Shown in pieces: positions 54,155-62,899 of a DNA stretch of 64,000 bases. Below the pieces are notes generated by a model that had not been told where the DNA came from, made no database searches, and was given only the letters and a program-made list of their open reading frames with translations. The stretch covers positions 395,910 to 459,909 of the forward strand of contig NZ_KN322985.1 in the NCBI RefSeq assembly GCF_000774145.1. The letters are read 5' to 3'. The stretch is from Pseudomonas mediterranea CFBP 5447. Lineage in GTDB: Bacteria > Pseudomonadota > Gammaproteobacteria > Pseudomonadales > Pseudomonadaceae. Each line of letters opens with the position of its first letter. The first letter of the stretch is position 1. Position numbers and translations under genes: made by a program.

Positions 54155-54303
54155 GGAGCGCTCCTCAAATAGAGCGCAAGTATACAGGCCCCGCCGCGCT
54201 GAAACAGACAGCTTTGGTCAGTCGCCATCGATCCTTTGTGAACTACCCATTTCAAGGGCGCGCCCTTATGATGTCTACCAGACTTTTTATCCTGCGATGA
54301 CTC

Positions 54304-55245
54304 ATGGCTGATTCCGCTTTTTTCTGCACCCTGTCCCACGAAGGCGTTCTTGCGGTCCGCGGCGTGGACGCCGGCAAATTCCTGCAGGGCCAATTGACCT
54401 GCAACCTCAACTACCTGAGCGACAGCCGGGCCAGCCTCGGCGCCCGTTGCACCCAGAAGGGCCGGATGCAATCGAGCTTTCGGATCCTGCTCGAAGGCGA
54501 CGGCGTGCTGATGGCAATGGCGTCCGAATTGCTCGAGCCGCAATTGGCGGACCTGAAGAAATACGCCGTGTTCTCGAAATCCAAGCTCACCGACGAAAGC
54601 GCAGCCTGGGTTCGCTTCGGCCTGCAGAACTCCGACGCGGCACTGGCTCAACTGGGTCTCGCCCCGCCGGCCGACGTCGACAGAGTGGTACGCCACGAAT
54701 CCTTGATCGCCATCCGCGTGTCCCCCGGCCGAGTCGAGCTGTGGGCACCTGTCGAACAGGCCGACGTGCTGAAGACCCACCTGCGCGCAACCTTGACCGA
54801 GGCAGACCTGAACTCGTGGTTGCTGGGCCAGATCCGCGCCGGCATCGGCCAGGTCATGCCTGCCACTCGCGAGCTGTTCATTCCGCAGATGCTCAACCTG
54901 CAGGCCGTCGGCGGCGTGAGTTTCAAGAAAGGCTGCTACACCGGCCAGGAAATCGTTGCCCGCATGCAGTATCTGGGCAAGCTCAAGCGACGCCTGTATC
55001 GCCTGCAATTGGACGCTGGCGAACTGCCAGAGCCCGGCACCGCCTTGTTCTCTCCCGCTCACGGCAGCGCCATCGGCGAGGTGGTGATCGCAGCGCAAGC
55101 CGAGCGAAACATTGAACTGCTGGCAGTGTTGCAGGCCGAAGCAGCAGAAGAGGGCAATGTGCACCTCGGCAGCCTGGAAGGCCCGATACTGAACTTGCTG
55201 GACCTGCCTTACGAACTGGACCGCGACCGCGAAATCCAGCGCTGA
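54304..55245 (+). CDS. ygfZ: YgfZ folate-binding protein (GcvT-like)
   Basis: 313 residues. Tetrahydrofolate-binding protein needed for activity of some iron-sulfur enzymes such as MiaB. The family signature GCYTGQEIVARMQYLGKLKR with its conserved cysteine appears near residue 220. QGQLTCNLNYL in the N-terminal region is also characteristic. It stands divergent from sdhE and is followed by an HDOD gene 34 bp downstream. Confidence 0.93.
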   Translation: MADSAFFCTLSHEGVLAVRGVDAGKFLQGQLTCNLNYLSDSRASLGARCTQKGRMQSSFRILLEGDGVLMAMASELLEPQLADLKKYAVFSKSKLTDESAAWVRFGLQNSDAALAQLGLAPPADVDRVVRHESLIAIRVSPGRVELWAPVEQADVLKTHLRATLTEADLNSWLLGQIRAGIGQVMPATRELFIPQMLNLQAVGGVSFKKGCYTGQEIVARMQYLGKLKRRLYRLQLDAGELPEPGTALFSPAHGSAIGEVVIAAQAERNIELLAVLQAEAAEEGNVHLGSLEGPILNLLDLPYELDRDREIQR

Positions 55246-55279
55246 TCGCAGCATTTGTCGCAATACCTAGAGAATCGAA

Positions 55280-56101
55280 ATGAGCGATTTGGCGGATAAG
55301 GTCCAACGGGACTTGGTAGAGGCCATCGATAACGATGACCTGGTTCTGCCGACATTGCCGGAAGTGGCCCTGCAGATTCGCCGGGCCGCCGAAGATCCGG
55401 AAATCAGCGTCAGCAACCTGAGCAAGGTGATCGGCCGCGACACGGCGCTTTCGGCGCGCCTGATAAAAGTGGTCAACAGCCCATTGCTGCGCGCCACCCA
55501 GGAAGTCACCGACCTGCACACGGCCATTACCCGGCTGGGCGTCAATTACAGCAGCAACCTGGCCATCGGCCTGGTCATGGAGCAGATCTTCCACGCCCGC
55601 TCCGAGGTGGTGGAACAGAAAATGCGCGATGTCTGGCGCAGGAGCCTGGAGATCGCCGGCGTCAGCTATGCGTTGTGCCGGACCTATACCCAGCTCAAGC
55701 CCGACCAGGCAGCATTGGGAGGATTGGTGCACCAGATCGGCGTCCTGCCGATCCTGACCTACGCCGAAGACCATAATGAACTGCTGTCAGACCCGGTCAG
55801 CCTCAACCATGTCATCGAAACGATTCATCCCGTGCTGGGGGACAAGCTGCTCAGCGTCTGGGAGTTTCCGGAGAGGCTGGTGAAACTGCCGGGCCTTTAC
55901 CTGGATTTCGCCCGGGAATCCCGGCAACTCGACTACGTCGACCTGGTGCAGGTCGCTGCGCTGTACTGCTACAAGGATACCGATCATCCCCTCGGCCGGA
56001 TCGACGCGTTCAAGGTGCCGTCATTCCAGAAGCTGGGCATCGACCCGAGCGACAAGGAACGATGCGCGCATCTCGAAGAAGCGCGGTCGATGTTTTACTA
56101 G
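55280..56101 (+). CDS. HDOD-domain signalling protein
   Basis: 273 residues, a single HDOD domain (degenerate HD fold): LVLPTLPEVALQIRRAAEDP at the start, VSNLSKVIGRDTALSARLIK, VNSPLLRATQEVTDLHTAI, and LGGLVHQIGVLPILTYAED in place of the HD metal site. HDOD proteins take part in c-di-GMP, motility and stress regulation in Pseudomonas; the partner here is unknown. Probably cotranscribed with ygfZ. Confidence 0.9.
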   Translation: MSDLADKVQRDLVEAIDNDDLVLPTLPEVALQIRRAAEDPEISVSNLSKVIGRDTALSARLIKVVNSPLLRATQEVTDLHTAITRLGVNYSSNLAIGLVMEQIFHARSEVVEQKMRDVWRRSLEIAGVSYALCRTYTQLKPDQAALGGLVHQIGVLPILTYAEDHNELLSDPVSLNHVIETIHPVLGDKLLSVWEFPERLVKLPGLYLDFARESRQLDYVDLVQVAALYCYKDTDHPLGRIDAFKVPSFQKLGIDPSDKERCAHLEEARSMFY

Positions 56102-56116
56102 ACCAGGAGGGTCATC

Positions 56117-56229
56117 TGTGGCGAGGGGATTTATCCCCGCTGGGGCGCGAAGCGGTCCTCCGCGTTTTGTCTGATACAACGCAGGGGGGCCGCTTCGCAG
56201 CCCAACGGGGATAAATCCCCTCGCCACAA
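56117..56229. repeat. REP doublet, family B (long form)
   Basis: TGTGGCGAGGGGATTTATCC and its inverse complement. Paired GCGAAGCGG/CCGCTTCGC arms lie inside and TTTGTCTGATACAAC at the centre. It separates the convergent HDOD and tctE genes. Confidence 0.9.
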
Positions 56230-56246
56230 CCGGGTTCGTCTCAGGA

Positions 56247-57638
56247 TCAATCTGAGCCGGGGATAAAACTCACCCGCACCTTCAACCCGCCCTCTTGCCC
56301 GTCATGCAGGCTGATCTGCGCCAGGTGGGCGCGGCAGATTTCTCCGACGATGGCCAAGCCCAGGCCGGAGCCGGCGACCTGCTGGTTGCGCCGGTAGAAG
56401 CGTTCGAAGACACGGTCGCGCTCGTGCAACGGAATGCCGGGGCCATCGTCCTCGACCTCCAGCACCGCCGGCGCGGCGACCCGCAGAATCACGTTGCCGC
56501 CCGAGGGCGTATGGGCCAGGGCATTGTCCACCAGATTGCTCAGCAACTCGTTCAACAAGGTCGGCTCACCGCGCAGCCACACCGGTTCGTCCGCTTCCAA
56601 GGCCAACGCCACACCCCGCGCATGAGCCAGCGGCGCCATGGCCATGCCCAGCTCACGGGCCAACTGGCTGAGATCCAGTAACTGCGCGCCCCCTTCGGCA
56701 ATGGCCCGCGCACCGTTTTCGACCCGCGCCATGGACAGCAACTGGTTGGCCAGATGCGTCAGCCGATCGGTGCCCTGGGCCGCGGCCTCCAGGGTTTCCC
56801 GCCAGATCGCCGGCTCACTGGCCCGCAGCCCCAACTCAAGCCGCGCCTTGAGCGCAGCCAGGGGCGTGCGCAGTTCATGGGCAGCGTCGGCAATGAATTG
56901 CGCCTGGCGCTCGAACTGCCCACGCAAACGCTCGGTAAAGTGGTTGAGGGCCCGCACCAGCGGCCATAACTCGTGCTGCACCTCCACCAGTGGCAACGGC
57001 CGTAGATCGTCCGACTGGCGCTCTTCCACCGCCGTTCGCAAACGCTCCAACGGGCGCAACGCCGCGCTGACCGCGAACCATACCAACAACAGGGCGCCCA
57101 CGGCCAGCATGCCCAGGCGCAGCAGTGTGTCGGCCATCAGACCGCGGGCCATGCTGACCCGGGCCTCTTCGGTTTCCGCCACACGGATTTCCGCCATGCC
57201 GTTCATGTTCGGCTCGCTGACGGCCTTGAGCAGGCTTACCACCCGCACGTTCTGGCCCTGATAGCGGGCATTGTAGAAGCGCGCCAGGGCCGGGTAATCG
57301 TCGGTGCGCGGCGTGCCGGGTGGCGGACCTGGGAGGTTTTCATAGCCGGAGATCAACTTCTTGTTGATATCGTTGACCTGGTAATAGATGCGCCCGGCGC
57401 TGTCGTAGGCGAAGGTATCCAGGGCCACGTAGGGCACATCCGCACTGAGGCTGCCGTCGCGTTGCGAAAGGCCCGCGGCAATGGTCCGGGCCGAGGCCAG
57501 CAAGGTCCGGTCATAGGCCGTGTCCGCGGCCTCGCGACCGTTCCAGTAGGCGCTCAGACCGCTGGCCAGCATCAACACCACCAGCAACAGCGCCAAGTTG
57601 CGCAGCAGTCGCCAGCGCAGGCTGTCGGGTTTATGCAT
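56247..57638 (-). CDS. tctE: Sensor histidine kinase TctE
   Basis: 463 residues. Inner-membrane sensor kinase of the tricarboxylate system. A first membrane segment (LALLLVVLMLASGLSAYW), a periplasmic sensor region of about 130 residues, a second segment (LLRLGMLAVGALLLVWFAVS), a HAMP-like linker, then the kinase core: H254 in IADAAHELRTPLAALKARL, the N box LSNLVDNALAHTP and the G boxes VEDDGPGIP and GSGLGLAIVGEI. It overlaps tctD by eight bases. Confidence 0.94.
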   Translation of the reverse strand: MHKPDSLRWRLLRNLALLLVVLMLASGLSAYWNGREAADTAYDRTLLASARTIAAGLSQRDGSLSADVPYVALDTFAYDSAGRIYYQVNDINKKLISGYENLPGPPPGTPRTDDYPALARFYNARYQGQNVRVVSLLKAVSEPNMNGMAEIRVAETEEARVSMARGLMADTLLRLGMLAVGALLLVWFAVSAALRPLERLRTAVEERQSDDLRPLPLVEVQHELWPLVRALNHFTERLRGQFERQAQFIADAAHELRTPLAALKARLELGLRASEPAIWRETLEAAAQGTDRLTHLANQLLSMARVENGARAIAEGGAQLLDLSQLARELGMAMAPLAHARGVALALEADEPVWLRGEPTLLNELLSNLVDNALAHTPSGGNVILRVAAPAVLEVEDDGPGIPLHERDRVFERFYRRNQQVAGSGLGLAIVGEICRAHLAQISLHDGQEGGLKVRVSFIPGSD

Positions 57639-58302
57639 CGCGGGTTTCCAGTAGATAGCCCAAGCCCCTGAACGTCACGATCGCCACGGCATGCCCATCG
57701 AGTTTCTTGCGCAGGCGGTGGACGTAGATTTCAATCGCATCGGGACTGGCTTCTTCATCCAGGCCAAATACCTGGGCGGCGAGTTGTTCCTTGCTCATCA
57801 CCCGCCCCGGCCGCGCGATCAACGCCTCCAGCACGGCTTGCTCGCGGGACGTCAGGGTCAACAGTTCGTCGTCGAGGGTAAAACGCCGGGTGTCCAGGTC
57901 ATAGACCAGTCCACCACAGCGCTGCTGGCGTTCGCCGCCGAGTACGCTACGCCGCAACAGCGCCTTGACCCGCGCCTCGAGTTCGGTGAGTTCGAAGGGT
58001 TTGGCCAGGTAATCGTCGGCACCGAGGTTGAGGCCATGCACCCGGTCCTTGACGTCGCTGCGCGCCGTCAGCATCAGCACCGGCAAGGTCTTGCCCCGGG
58101 CCCGCAGGCGTGCCAGCACTTCAAAGCCGTCCATGCGCGGCAGCCCGACATCGAGTACTGCCACTGCGTATTCCTCACTGCTCAACGCCAGGTCGGCAGC
58201 CACCCCGTCGTGCAGCACATCCACAGTCAAACCGGTGCTCTTGAGCGCCTGGGCGACGCTTTCGGCAAGCTGCAGATGATCTTCGACGAGCAGAACACGC
58301 AT
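57631..58302 (-). CDS. tctD: OmpR-type response regulator TctD
   Basis: 223 residues. Receiver domain with phospho-acceptor D51 (AVLDVGLPRMDG), acidic pair VED near residue 7-8, conserved lysine in LAKPFELTELEAR, and a C-terminal winged helix (FTLDDELLTLTSREQAVLEA, ASPDAIEIYVHRLRKKL). It is divergent from tctC, the transporter it is expected to activate when tricarboxylates are present. First gene of the tctD-tctE unit. Confidence 0.95.
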   Translation of the reverse strand: MRVLLVEDHLQLAESVAQALKSTGLTVDVLHDGVAADLALSSEEYAVAVLDVGLPRMDGFEVLARLRARGKTLPVLMLTARSDVKDRVHGLNLGADDYLAKPFELTELEARVKALLRRSVLGGERQQRCGGLVYDLDTRRFTLDDELLTLTSREQAVLEALIARPGRVMSKEQLAAQVFGLDEEASPDAIEIYVHRLRKKLDGHAVAIVTFRGLGYLLETRDA

Positions 58303-58510
58303 GTTTTTTCCTCGATTCGGGAACGGTCGACGCCATTCACTGGCGCGGAGTTTACAGCCGCATCCGCTGCTGTGAAGCCAAAAAACATCCTGAAAGCTTT
58401 TGAAAGGTTAGCGAAAGGTTGGGCGATTAGAGTCCTTCCACGGACAGTTTCGACTGCCGATCGCCAACACAATCGCGAACGAGAAACGCCCCGATGCGTT
58501 TTCACATAAG

Positions 58511-58518
58511 AACAATAA
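58511..58518 (+). promoter_or_regulatory. AACAATAA motif before a 38-codon frame
   Basis: AAnAAnAA-type motif, 15 bases before the ATG of the short frame at 58533. Possible Hfq/Crc site in the tctC leader region. Confidence 0.4.
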
Positions 58519-58532
58519 AGCGGAGTACCCCC

Positions 58533-58649
58533 ATGCTGTCCATGCAGCCCCAGGCGCCGATGCCTGCTCGCTTTTCCCGCCCCAACCAGCCTCCTCGTGG
58601 CCTGTGCCGTCAGCGAATACCCGGACATGTGCCGGTGGGTCAGCTATAG
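58533..58649 (+). other. 38-codon frame in the tctD-tctC gap, possible remnant or leader peptide
   Basis: MLSMQPQAPMPARFSRPNQP... with GGAGT seven bases before the ATG and an AACAATAA motif ahead. In P. aeruginosa the porin gene opdH stands at this place, and here it is missing. The frame could be the start of such a gene left after an internal deletion, a leader peptide, or chance. No homology is recognisable. The rest of the 440-bp gap has no gene. Confidence 0.35.
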
Positions 58650-58717
58650 ATTCAAGTTCCTGCGATGAACCTGTTGCCCGATCCAGAGGGTTCGGCAGCG
58701 CAAAGACCGCAACACAC

Positions 58718-58725
58718 AATAACAA
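58718..58725 (+). promoter_or_regulatory. Candidate Hfq/Crc site before tctC
   Basis: AATAACAA, 17 bases upstream of the tctC ATG and next to its GGAGACG ribosome site. It fits the AAnAAnAA catabolite-activity motif, as expected for a carbon-source transporter. Confidence 0.55.
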
Positions 58726-58742
58726 CTCCCGTGGAGACGAGA

Positions 58743-59720
58743 ATGAACCTATCACTGCGTAAAGTAGCCCTGGCCGTCGGATGCCTGATGTTCACCGGAC
58801 AATTGCTCGCCGAGCCGAAGCGCCCGGAGTGCATCGCCCCCGCAGCGCCCGGCGGTGGTTTTGACCTGACCTGCAAGCTGGCGCAAAGCGCGCTGGTAAA
58901 CCAGAAGCTGTTGACCAAACCGATGCGTGTCACCTACATGCCCGGCGGTGTCGGTGCAGTGGCCTACAACGCCGTGGTCGCGCAACGCCCGGCAGACGCC
59001 GGCACGTTGGTGGCCTGGTCCAGCGGTTCGTTGCTGAACCTGGCGCAAGGCAAGTTCGGTCGTTTCGACGAAACCAACGTGCGCTGGCTGGCAGCCGTGG
59101 GCACCAGCTATGGCGCCATCGCGGTGAAAAGCGATTCTCCCTACAAGAACCTCGACGATCTGGTACAGGCCCTGAAGAAAGATCCTGGATCCGTCGTCAT
59201 CGGTTCCGGCGGTACCGTCGGCAGCCAGGACTGGATGCAAACCGCACTGATCGCCAAGGCAGCGGGTATCGATCCACGCAAGTTGCGCTACGTGGCACTC
59301 GAAGGCGGCGGTGAAATCGCCACTGCCCTGCTGGGCGGTCACATCCAGGTGGGCAGTACGGACATTTCCGACTCCATGCCCCACATCCTGAGCGGTGACA
59401 TGCGCCTGCTGGCGGTGTTCGCCGAGAAGCGCCTGGACGAGCCGGAAATGAAGGACATCCCCACCGCTCGCGAGCAAGGTTACGACATCCTGTGGCCGGT
59501 GGTGCGCGGCTTCTACCTCGGGCCGAAAGTCAGCGATGAAGACTACGCCTGGTGGAAAGACGCCTTCGACAAGCTGCTGGCTTCCGAAGAGTTCGCCAAG
59601 CTGCGTGACCAGCGTGAGCTGTTCCCGTTCGCCATGACCGGCCCGGAACTGGATACCTACGTGAAGAAGCAGGTAGCTGATTACAAGGTGCTGGCCAAAG
59701 AGTTCGGCCTGATCCAGTAA
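58743..59720 (+). CDS. tctC: Tricarboxylate-binding periplasmic protein TctC
   Basis: 325 residues. Extracytoplasmic solute-binding protein of the TctCBA transporter. Signal peptide VALAVGCLMFTGQLLA, then the family motifs ECIAPAAPGGGFDLTCKLAQ and VARPADAGTL-like VAQRPADAGTLVAWSSGSLL. The start at 58743 is supported by GGAGACG and by the signal peptide; the frame upstream is open but unlikely. The gene set and divergent tctDE point to citrate and related tricarboxylates as the substrate. Confidence 0.95.
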   Translation: MNLSLRKVALAVGCLMFTGQLLAEPKRPECIAPAAPGGGFDLTCKLAQSALVNQKLLTKPMRVTYMPGGVGAVAYNAVVAQRPADAGTLVAWSSGSLLNLAQGKFGRFDETNVRWLAAVGTSYGAIAVKSDSPYKNLDDLVQALKKDPGSVVIGSGGTVGSQDWMQTALIAKAAGIDPRKLRYVALEGGGEIATALLGGHIQVGSTDISDSMPHILSGDMRLLAVFAEKRLDEPEMKDIPTAREQGYDILWPVVRGFYLGPKVSDEDYAWWKDAFDKLLASEEFAKLRDQRELFPFAMTGPELDTYVKKQVADYKVLAKEFGLIQ

Positions 59721-59777
59721 CCGTCTCTGTTCTCGTGGCGGCGTCGGCAGCAAAGCCGCGTCGCCCAGGAGTTAGTC

Positions 59778-60239
59778 ATGCTCACCCTCCAACGTATTTT
59801 TGCCGCGGTGCTGTTGCTGGTCTGTATCGGCCTGGCACTGATGGCCTGGCCGTACCAGGCCGCTTTTTCCTACGAACCGGTCGGCCCACGTGCCTTCCCC
59901 TTGCTCATGCTGGGGCTGATGGGCCTGGCGCTGCTGTACATGGTGTTCCGCCCTGCCCCCATCGTGCACAGCGAAGACGACCCGCAACTGGACCGTGAAA
60001 CCCTGCAGAAGATCGGCATCTGCGTCGCGCTGTTGCTGGTATTTGCCGGAACCTTCGAACCCCTGGGCTTCATCCTCTCCAGCATCCTGATCGGGGTGCC
60101 GATGGCCCGCCTGTATGGTGGCCGCTGGGTGCCGAGCGTGGTGATCATCAGCCTGATGGCCATCGGTCTTTATCTGTTGTTCGACAAGCTGATGGACGTG
60201 CCGCTGCCCCTGGGCCTGCTCGACGTCCTGGAGAATTGA
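59778..60239 (+). CDS. tctB: Small membrane subunit TctB
   Basis: 153 residues. Four membrane segments (about 5-25, 38-58, 75-95, 118-140) with the family phrase YEPVGPRAFPLLMLGLMGLA near the N-terminus. It is the small integral subunit of the tripartite tricarboxylate transporter. AGGAG lies six bases before the ATG. It ends one base before tctA starts. Confidence 0.94.
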   Translation: MLTLQRIFAAVLLLVCIGLALMAWPYQAAFSYEPVGPRAFPLLMLGLMGLALLYMVFRPAPIVHSEDDPQLDRETLQKIGICVALLLVFAGTFEPLGFILSSILIGVPMARLYGGRWVPSVVIISLMAIGLYLLFDKLMDVPLPLGLLDVLEN

Positions 60240-60240
60240 T

Positions 60241-61755
60241 ATGGATACCCTGAATTATCTCGGCCAGGGTTTCGGTGTCGCGCTGACGCCTTATAACCTC
60301 GTCACTGCGCTGACCGGCACCCTGATCGGCACCGTGGTCGGCCTGCTGCCCGGCCTCGGTCCGATCAACGGCGTGGCGTTGCTGATCCCGATTGCGTTTG
60401 CCCTCGGCTTGCCACCGGAGTCGGCGCTGATCCTGCTGGCGGCGGTGTACCTGGGTTGCGAATACGGCGGGCGCATCAGCTCGATCCTGCTCAACATCCC
60501 GGGTGAAGCCTCCACCGTGATGACCACCCTCGACGGCTACCCGATGGCCCGTCAAGGCCTGGCCGGCGTGGCATTGTCGCTGTCGGCGTGGAGTTCGTTC
60601 ATCGGTGCGCTCATTGCCACCTGCGGCATGGTGTTGTTCGCCCCGCTGCTGGCCAAATGGGCGATTGCCTTCGGGCCGGCGGAATATTTCGTCCTGATGG
60701 TATTCGCCATTGTCTGCCTCGGCGGCATGGCCGGCGACCGCCCGCTCAAGACGTTCATCGCGGCGTTGATCGGGTTGTTCCTGTCGTCTGTCGGGATCGA
60801 CGCCAACAGCGGCGTGTACCGCTTCACCGGTGACAACATCCATCTGACCGACGGCATCCAGTTCGTCGTGCTGGTGCTGGGCCTGTTCTCCATCAGCGAA
60901 ATCCTGTTGTTGCTGGAAAAAACCCATCGCGGCCAGGAAGCGGTGAAAGCCACCGGGCGGATGATGTTCAACTTCAAGGAAGCCGCGTCGGTGTTCGTCG
61001 TGAACCTGCGTTGCGGCCTGCTCGGTTTCATCATGGGCGTGTTGCCAGGCGCCGGTGCAACCCTGGCGAGTGCCGTGGCCTACATGACCGAAAAACGCAT
61101 CGCCGGTGCCAGCGGCACCTTCGGCCAGGGCGACAAGCGCGGCCTCGCCGCCCCGGAAACCGCCATCGGTGGCGCGGCCTGCGGTGCGCTGGTGCCGATG
61201 CTGACCCTCGGCGTTCCCGGCTCGGGCACCACGGCGGTGATGATCGGTGCGCTGTCGTTGTACAACATCACCCCTGGCCCACTGTTGTTCCAGCAACAGC
61301 CGGACATTGTCTGGGGGCTGATCGCTTCGTTGTTCATCGCCAACGTCATGCTGGTGATCCTCAACATCCCGATGATCCGCGTGTTCACCCGTATCCTGGC
61401 GGTGCCAAACTGGGCACTGGTTCCGGTCATCGCCATCATCACGGGGATCGGTGTCTACGCGGTGCACGCCACCACGTTCGACCTGTTCCTGATGATCGGC
61501 ATCGGCATCTTCGGCTACATCCTGCGCAAGCTGGACTTCCCGCTGTCGCCGGTACTGCTGGGCTTCATCCTCGGCGGCCTGATGGAGCAGAACCTGCGGC
61601 GTGCGCTGTCGATTTCCAACGGCGCATTGGAAATCCTCTGGTCGAGCCCGATCACCTTCGGCTGCTGGATCCTGACGGCAATCATGCTGTTCATGCCACT
61701 GCTGCGGATCTGGCGTCGCCGCGCCGCCCAACGACGTGCCGTGGCCAATGTCTGA
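60241..61755 (+). CDS. tctA: Large membrane subunit TctA
   Basis: 504 residues with about twelve membrane segments. It carries the family hallmarks GLLPGLGPINGVALLIP near residue 36 and GVLPGAGATLASAVAYMTEK near 265, with CEYGGRISSILLNIPGEAS and LTLGVPGSGTTAVMIGALSL. The large, substrate-translocating subunit of TctCBA. It overlaps the following AbrB-like gene by eight bases, implying coupled translation. Confidence 0.96.
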   Translation: MDTLNYLGQGFGVALTPYNLVTALTGTLIGTVVGLLPGLGPINGVALLIPIAFALGLPPESALILLAAVYLGCEYGGRISSILLNIPGEASTVMTTLDGYPMARQGLAGVALSLSAWSSFIGALIATCGMVLFAPLLAKWAIAFGPAEYFVLMVFAIVCLGGMAGDRPLKTFIAALIGLFLSSVGIDANSGVYRFTGDNIHLTDGIQFVVLVLGLFSISEILLLLEKTHRGQEAVKATGRMMFNFKEAASVFVVNLRCGLLGFIMGVLPGAGATLASAVAYMTEKRIAGASGTFGQGDKRGLAAPETAIGGAACGALVPMLTLGVPGSGTTAVMIGALSLYNITPGPLLFQQQPDIVWGLIASLFIANVMLVILNIPMIRVFTRILAVPNWALVPVIAIITGIGVYAVHATTFDLFLMIGIGIFGYILRKLDFPLSPVLLGFILGGLMEQNLRRALSISNGALEILWSSPITFGCWILTAIMLFMPLLRIWRRRAAQRRAVANV

Positions 61756-62785
61756 AACAACCTTCAGACAATGGTGGGGAACACCGCTGGTCGGCCTGGC
61801 CGGCGGTTACCTGGCCAGCCTGATCGGCTGGCCTTTGCCCTGGATGGTCGGCTCGTTGCTGGCGATCATCCTGGTGCGCTGCCTGACGCCATGGCAGTTG
61901 ATGGAAATCCCCGGTGGCCGTAAATGCGGCCAATGGGTGGTAGGCATCGGCATTGGCCTGCACTTCACCCCGCTGGTGATGGAACAGGTGCTGGGCCACT
62001 TCGGCCTGATCTTTTTCGGCGCGCTGATCACCAGCGTGTCCAGTGTGGTGAGTGTGTGGCTGATGCGCCGCACCGGCGAAGACCGCGCCACCGCTTTTTT
62101 CTCCAGCATGCCGGGCGGTTCCGGTGAAATGGTCAACCTCGGCTCGCGCAATGGCGCGGACCTGAGCCGCGTCGCCGCGGGCCAGAGCTTGCGAGTCCTG
62201 GTGGTGGTACTGTGCGTGCCTGCCGCGTTCAAGTATCTGTTGGGCGAAGGTGCCCCGGTGCAGCACGCCACCACCGTGGATTGGCTGTGGCTGGCGCTGT
62301 TGTTCCCGGCGGGCGCCCTGCTCGCCTGGATCTGGGAACGCCTGCGTCAACCCAACCCGTGGCTGTTCGGGCCGCTGTTGGTAAGTGCGGCGGTCAGTAT
62401 CGGCTGGGACCTGCACATCGGCCTGCCCAACGGCGGCAGCCAGATCGGCCAGTGGCTGATCGGCAGCGGATTGGGTTGTCACTTCAACCGGCAATTCTTT
62501 CGCCGGGCGCCCTCGTTCATGGGGCGCACCTTGATCGGCACCGTGTTGACGATGCTGATCGCCACCCTCGCGGCCCTGGGCCTGAGCACGCTGACCCATC
62601 TGGACCTGCGTTCACTGACCCTCGGCATGATGCCCGGTGGCATCGCTGAAATGAGCCTGACGGCGGAGACGCTGCAATTGTCGGTGCCGTTGGTGACGGC
62701 ATTGCAGGTGATGCGACTGTTATTCGTGCTGTTTCTGGCGGAGCCGTTGTTCAGGTATTGGATGCGGCGACCGGGCTCAGTCTGA
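61748..62785 (+). CDS. AbrB-family membrane protein
   Basis: 345 residues, about ten membrane segments in two internal repeats (AbrB duplication domain), with PLPWMVGSLLAIILVRC near the N-terminus and HLDLRSLTLGMMPGGIAEMS in the second half. The family is sometimes called ammonia monooxygenase regulator; its function is not established. It begins inside the end of tctA, so it is part of the tct operon and may assist tricarboxylate use or efflux. Confidence 0.87.
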   Translation: MSETTFRQWWGTPLVGLAGGYLASLIGWPLPWMVGSLLAIILVRCLTPWQLMEIPGGRKCGQWVVGIGIGLHFTPLVMEQVLGHFGLIFFGALITSVSSVVSVWLMRRTGEDRATAFFSSMPGGSGEMVNLGSRNGADLSRVAAGQSLRVLVVVLCVPAAFKYLLGEGAPVQHATTVDWLWLALLFPAGALLAWIWERLRQPNPWLFGPLLVSAAVSIGWDLHIGLPNGGSQIGQWLIGSGLGCHFNRQFFRRAPSFMGRTLIGTVLTMLIATLAALGLSTLTHLDLRSLTLGMMPGGIAEMSLTAETLQLSVPLVTALQVMRLLFVLFLAEPLFRYWMRRPGSV

Positions 62786-62800
62786 TCGTCCGTGGCGCTT

Positions 62801-62880
62801 TCATCGCGAGCAGGCTCGCTCCCACATGGATCCGTGCCGGCACCGCGGATCCTCTGTGGGAGCGAGCCTGCTCGCGATGA
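62801..62880. repeat. REP doublet, family A (short form)
   Basis: TCATCGCGAGCAGGCTCGCT and its inverse complement with a spacer containing the palindromic pair GGATCCGTGCC/GGCACCGCGGATCC. It lies between the convergent AbrB-like and ung genes. Confidence 0.9.
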
Positions 62881-62899
62881 GGCCCGCATTGCCAATCAC

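Noticed and set aside
60148..61731. 527-codon minus-strand frame opposite tctA
   Set aside because: Mirror of the tctA codon pattern; rich in Q, H, D and R with no domain, while tctA has full family motifs.
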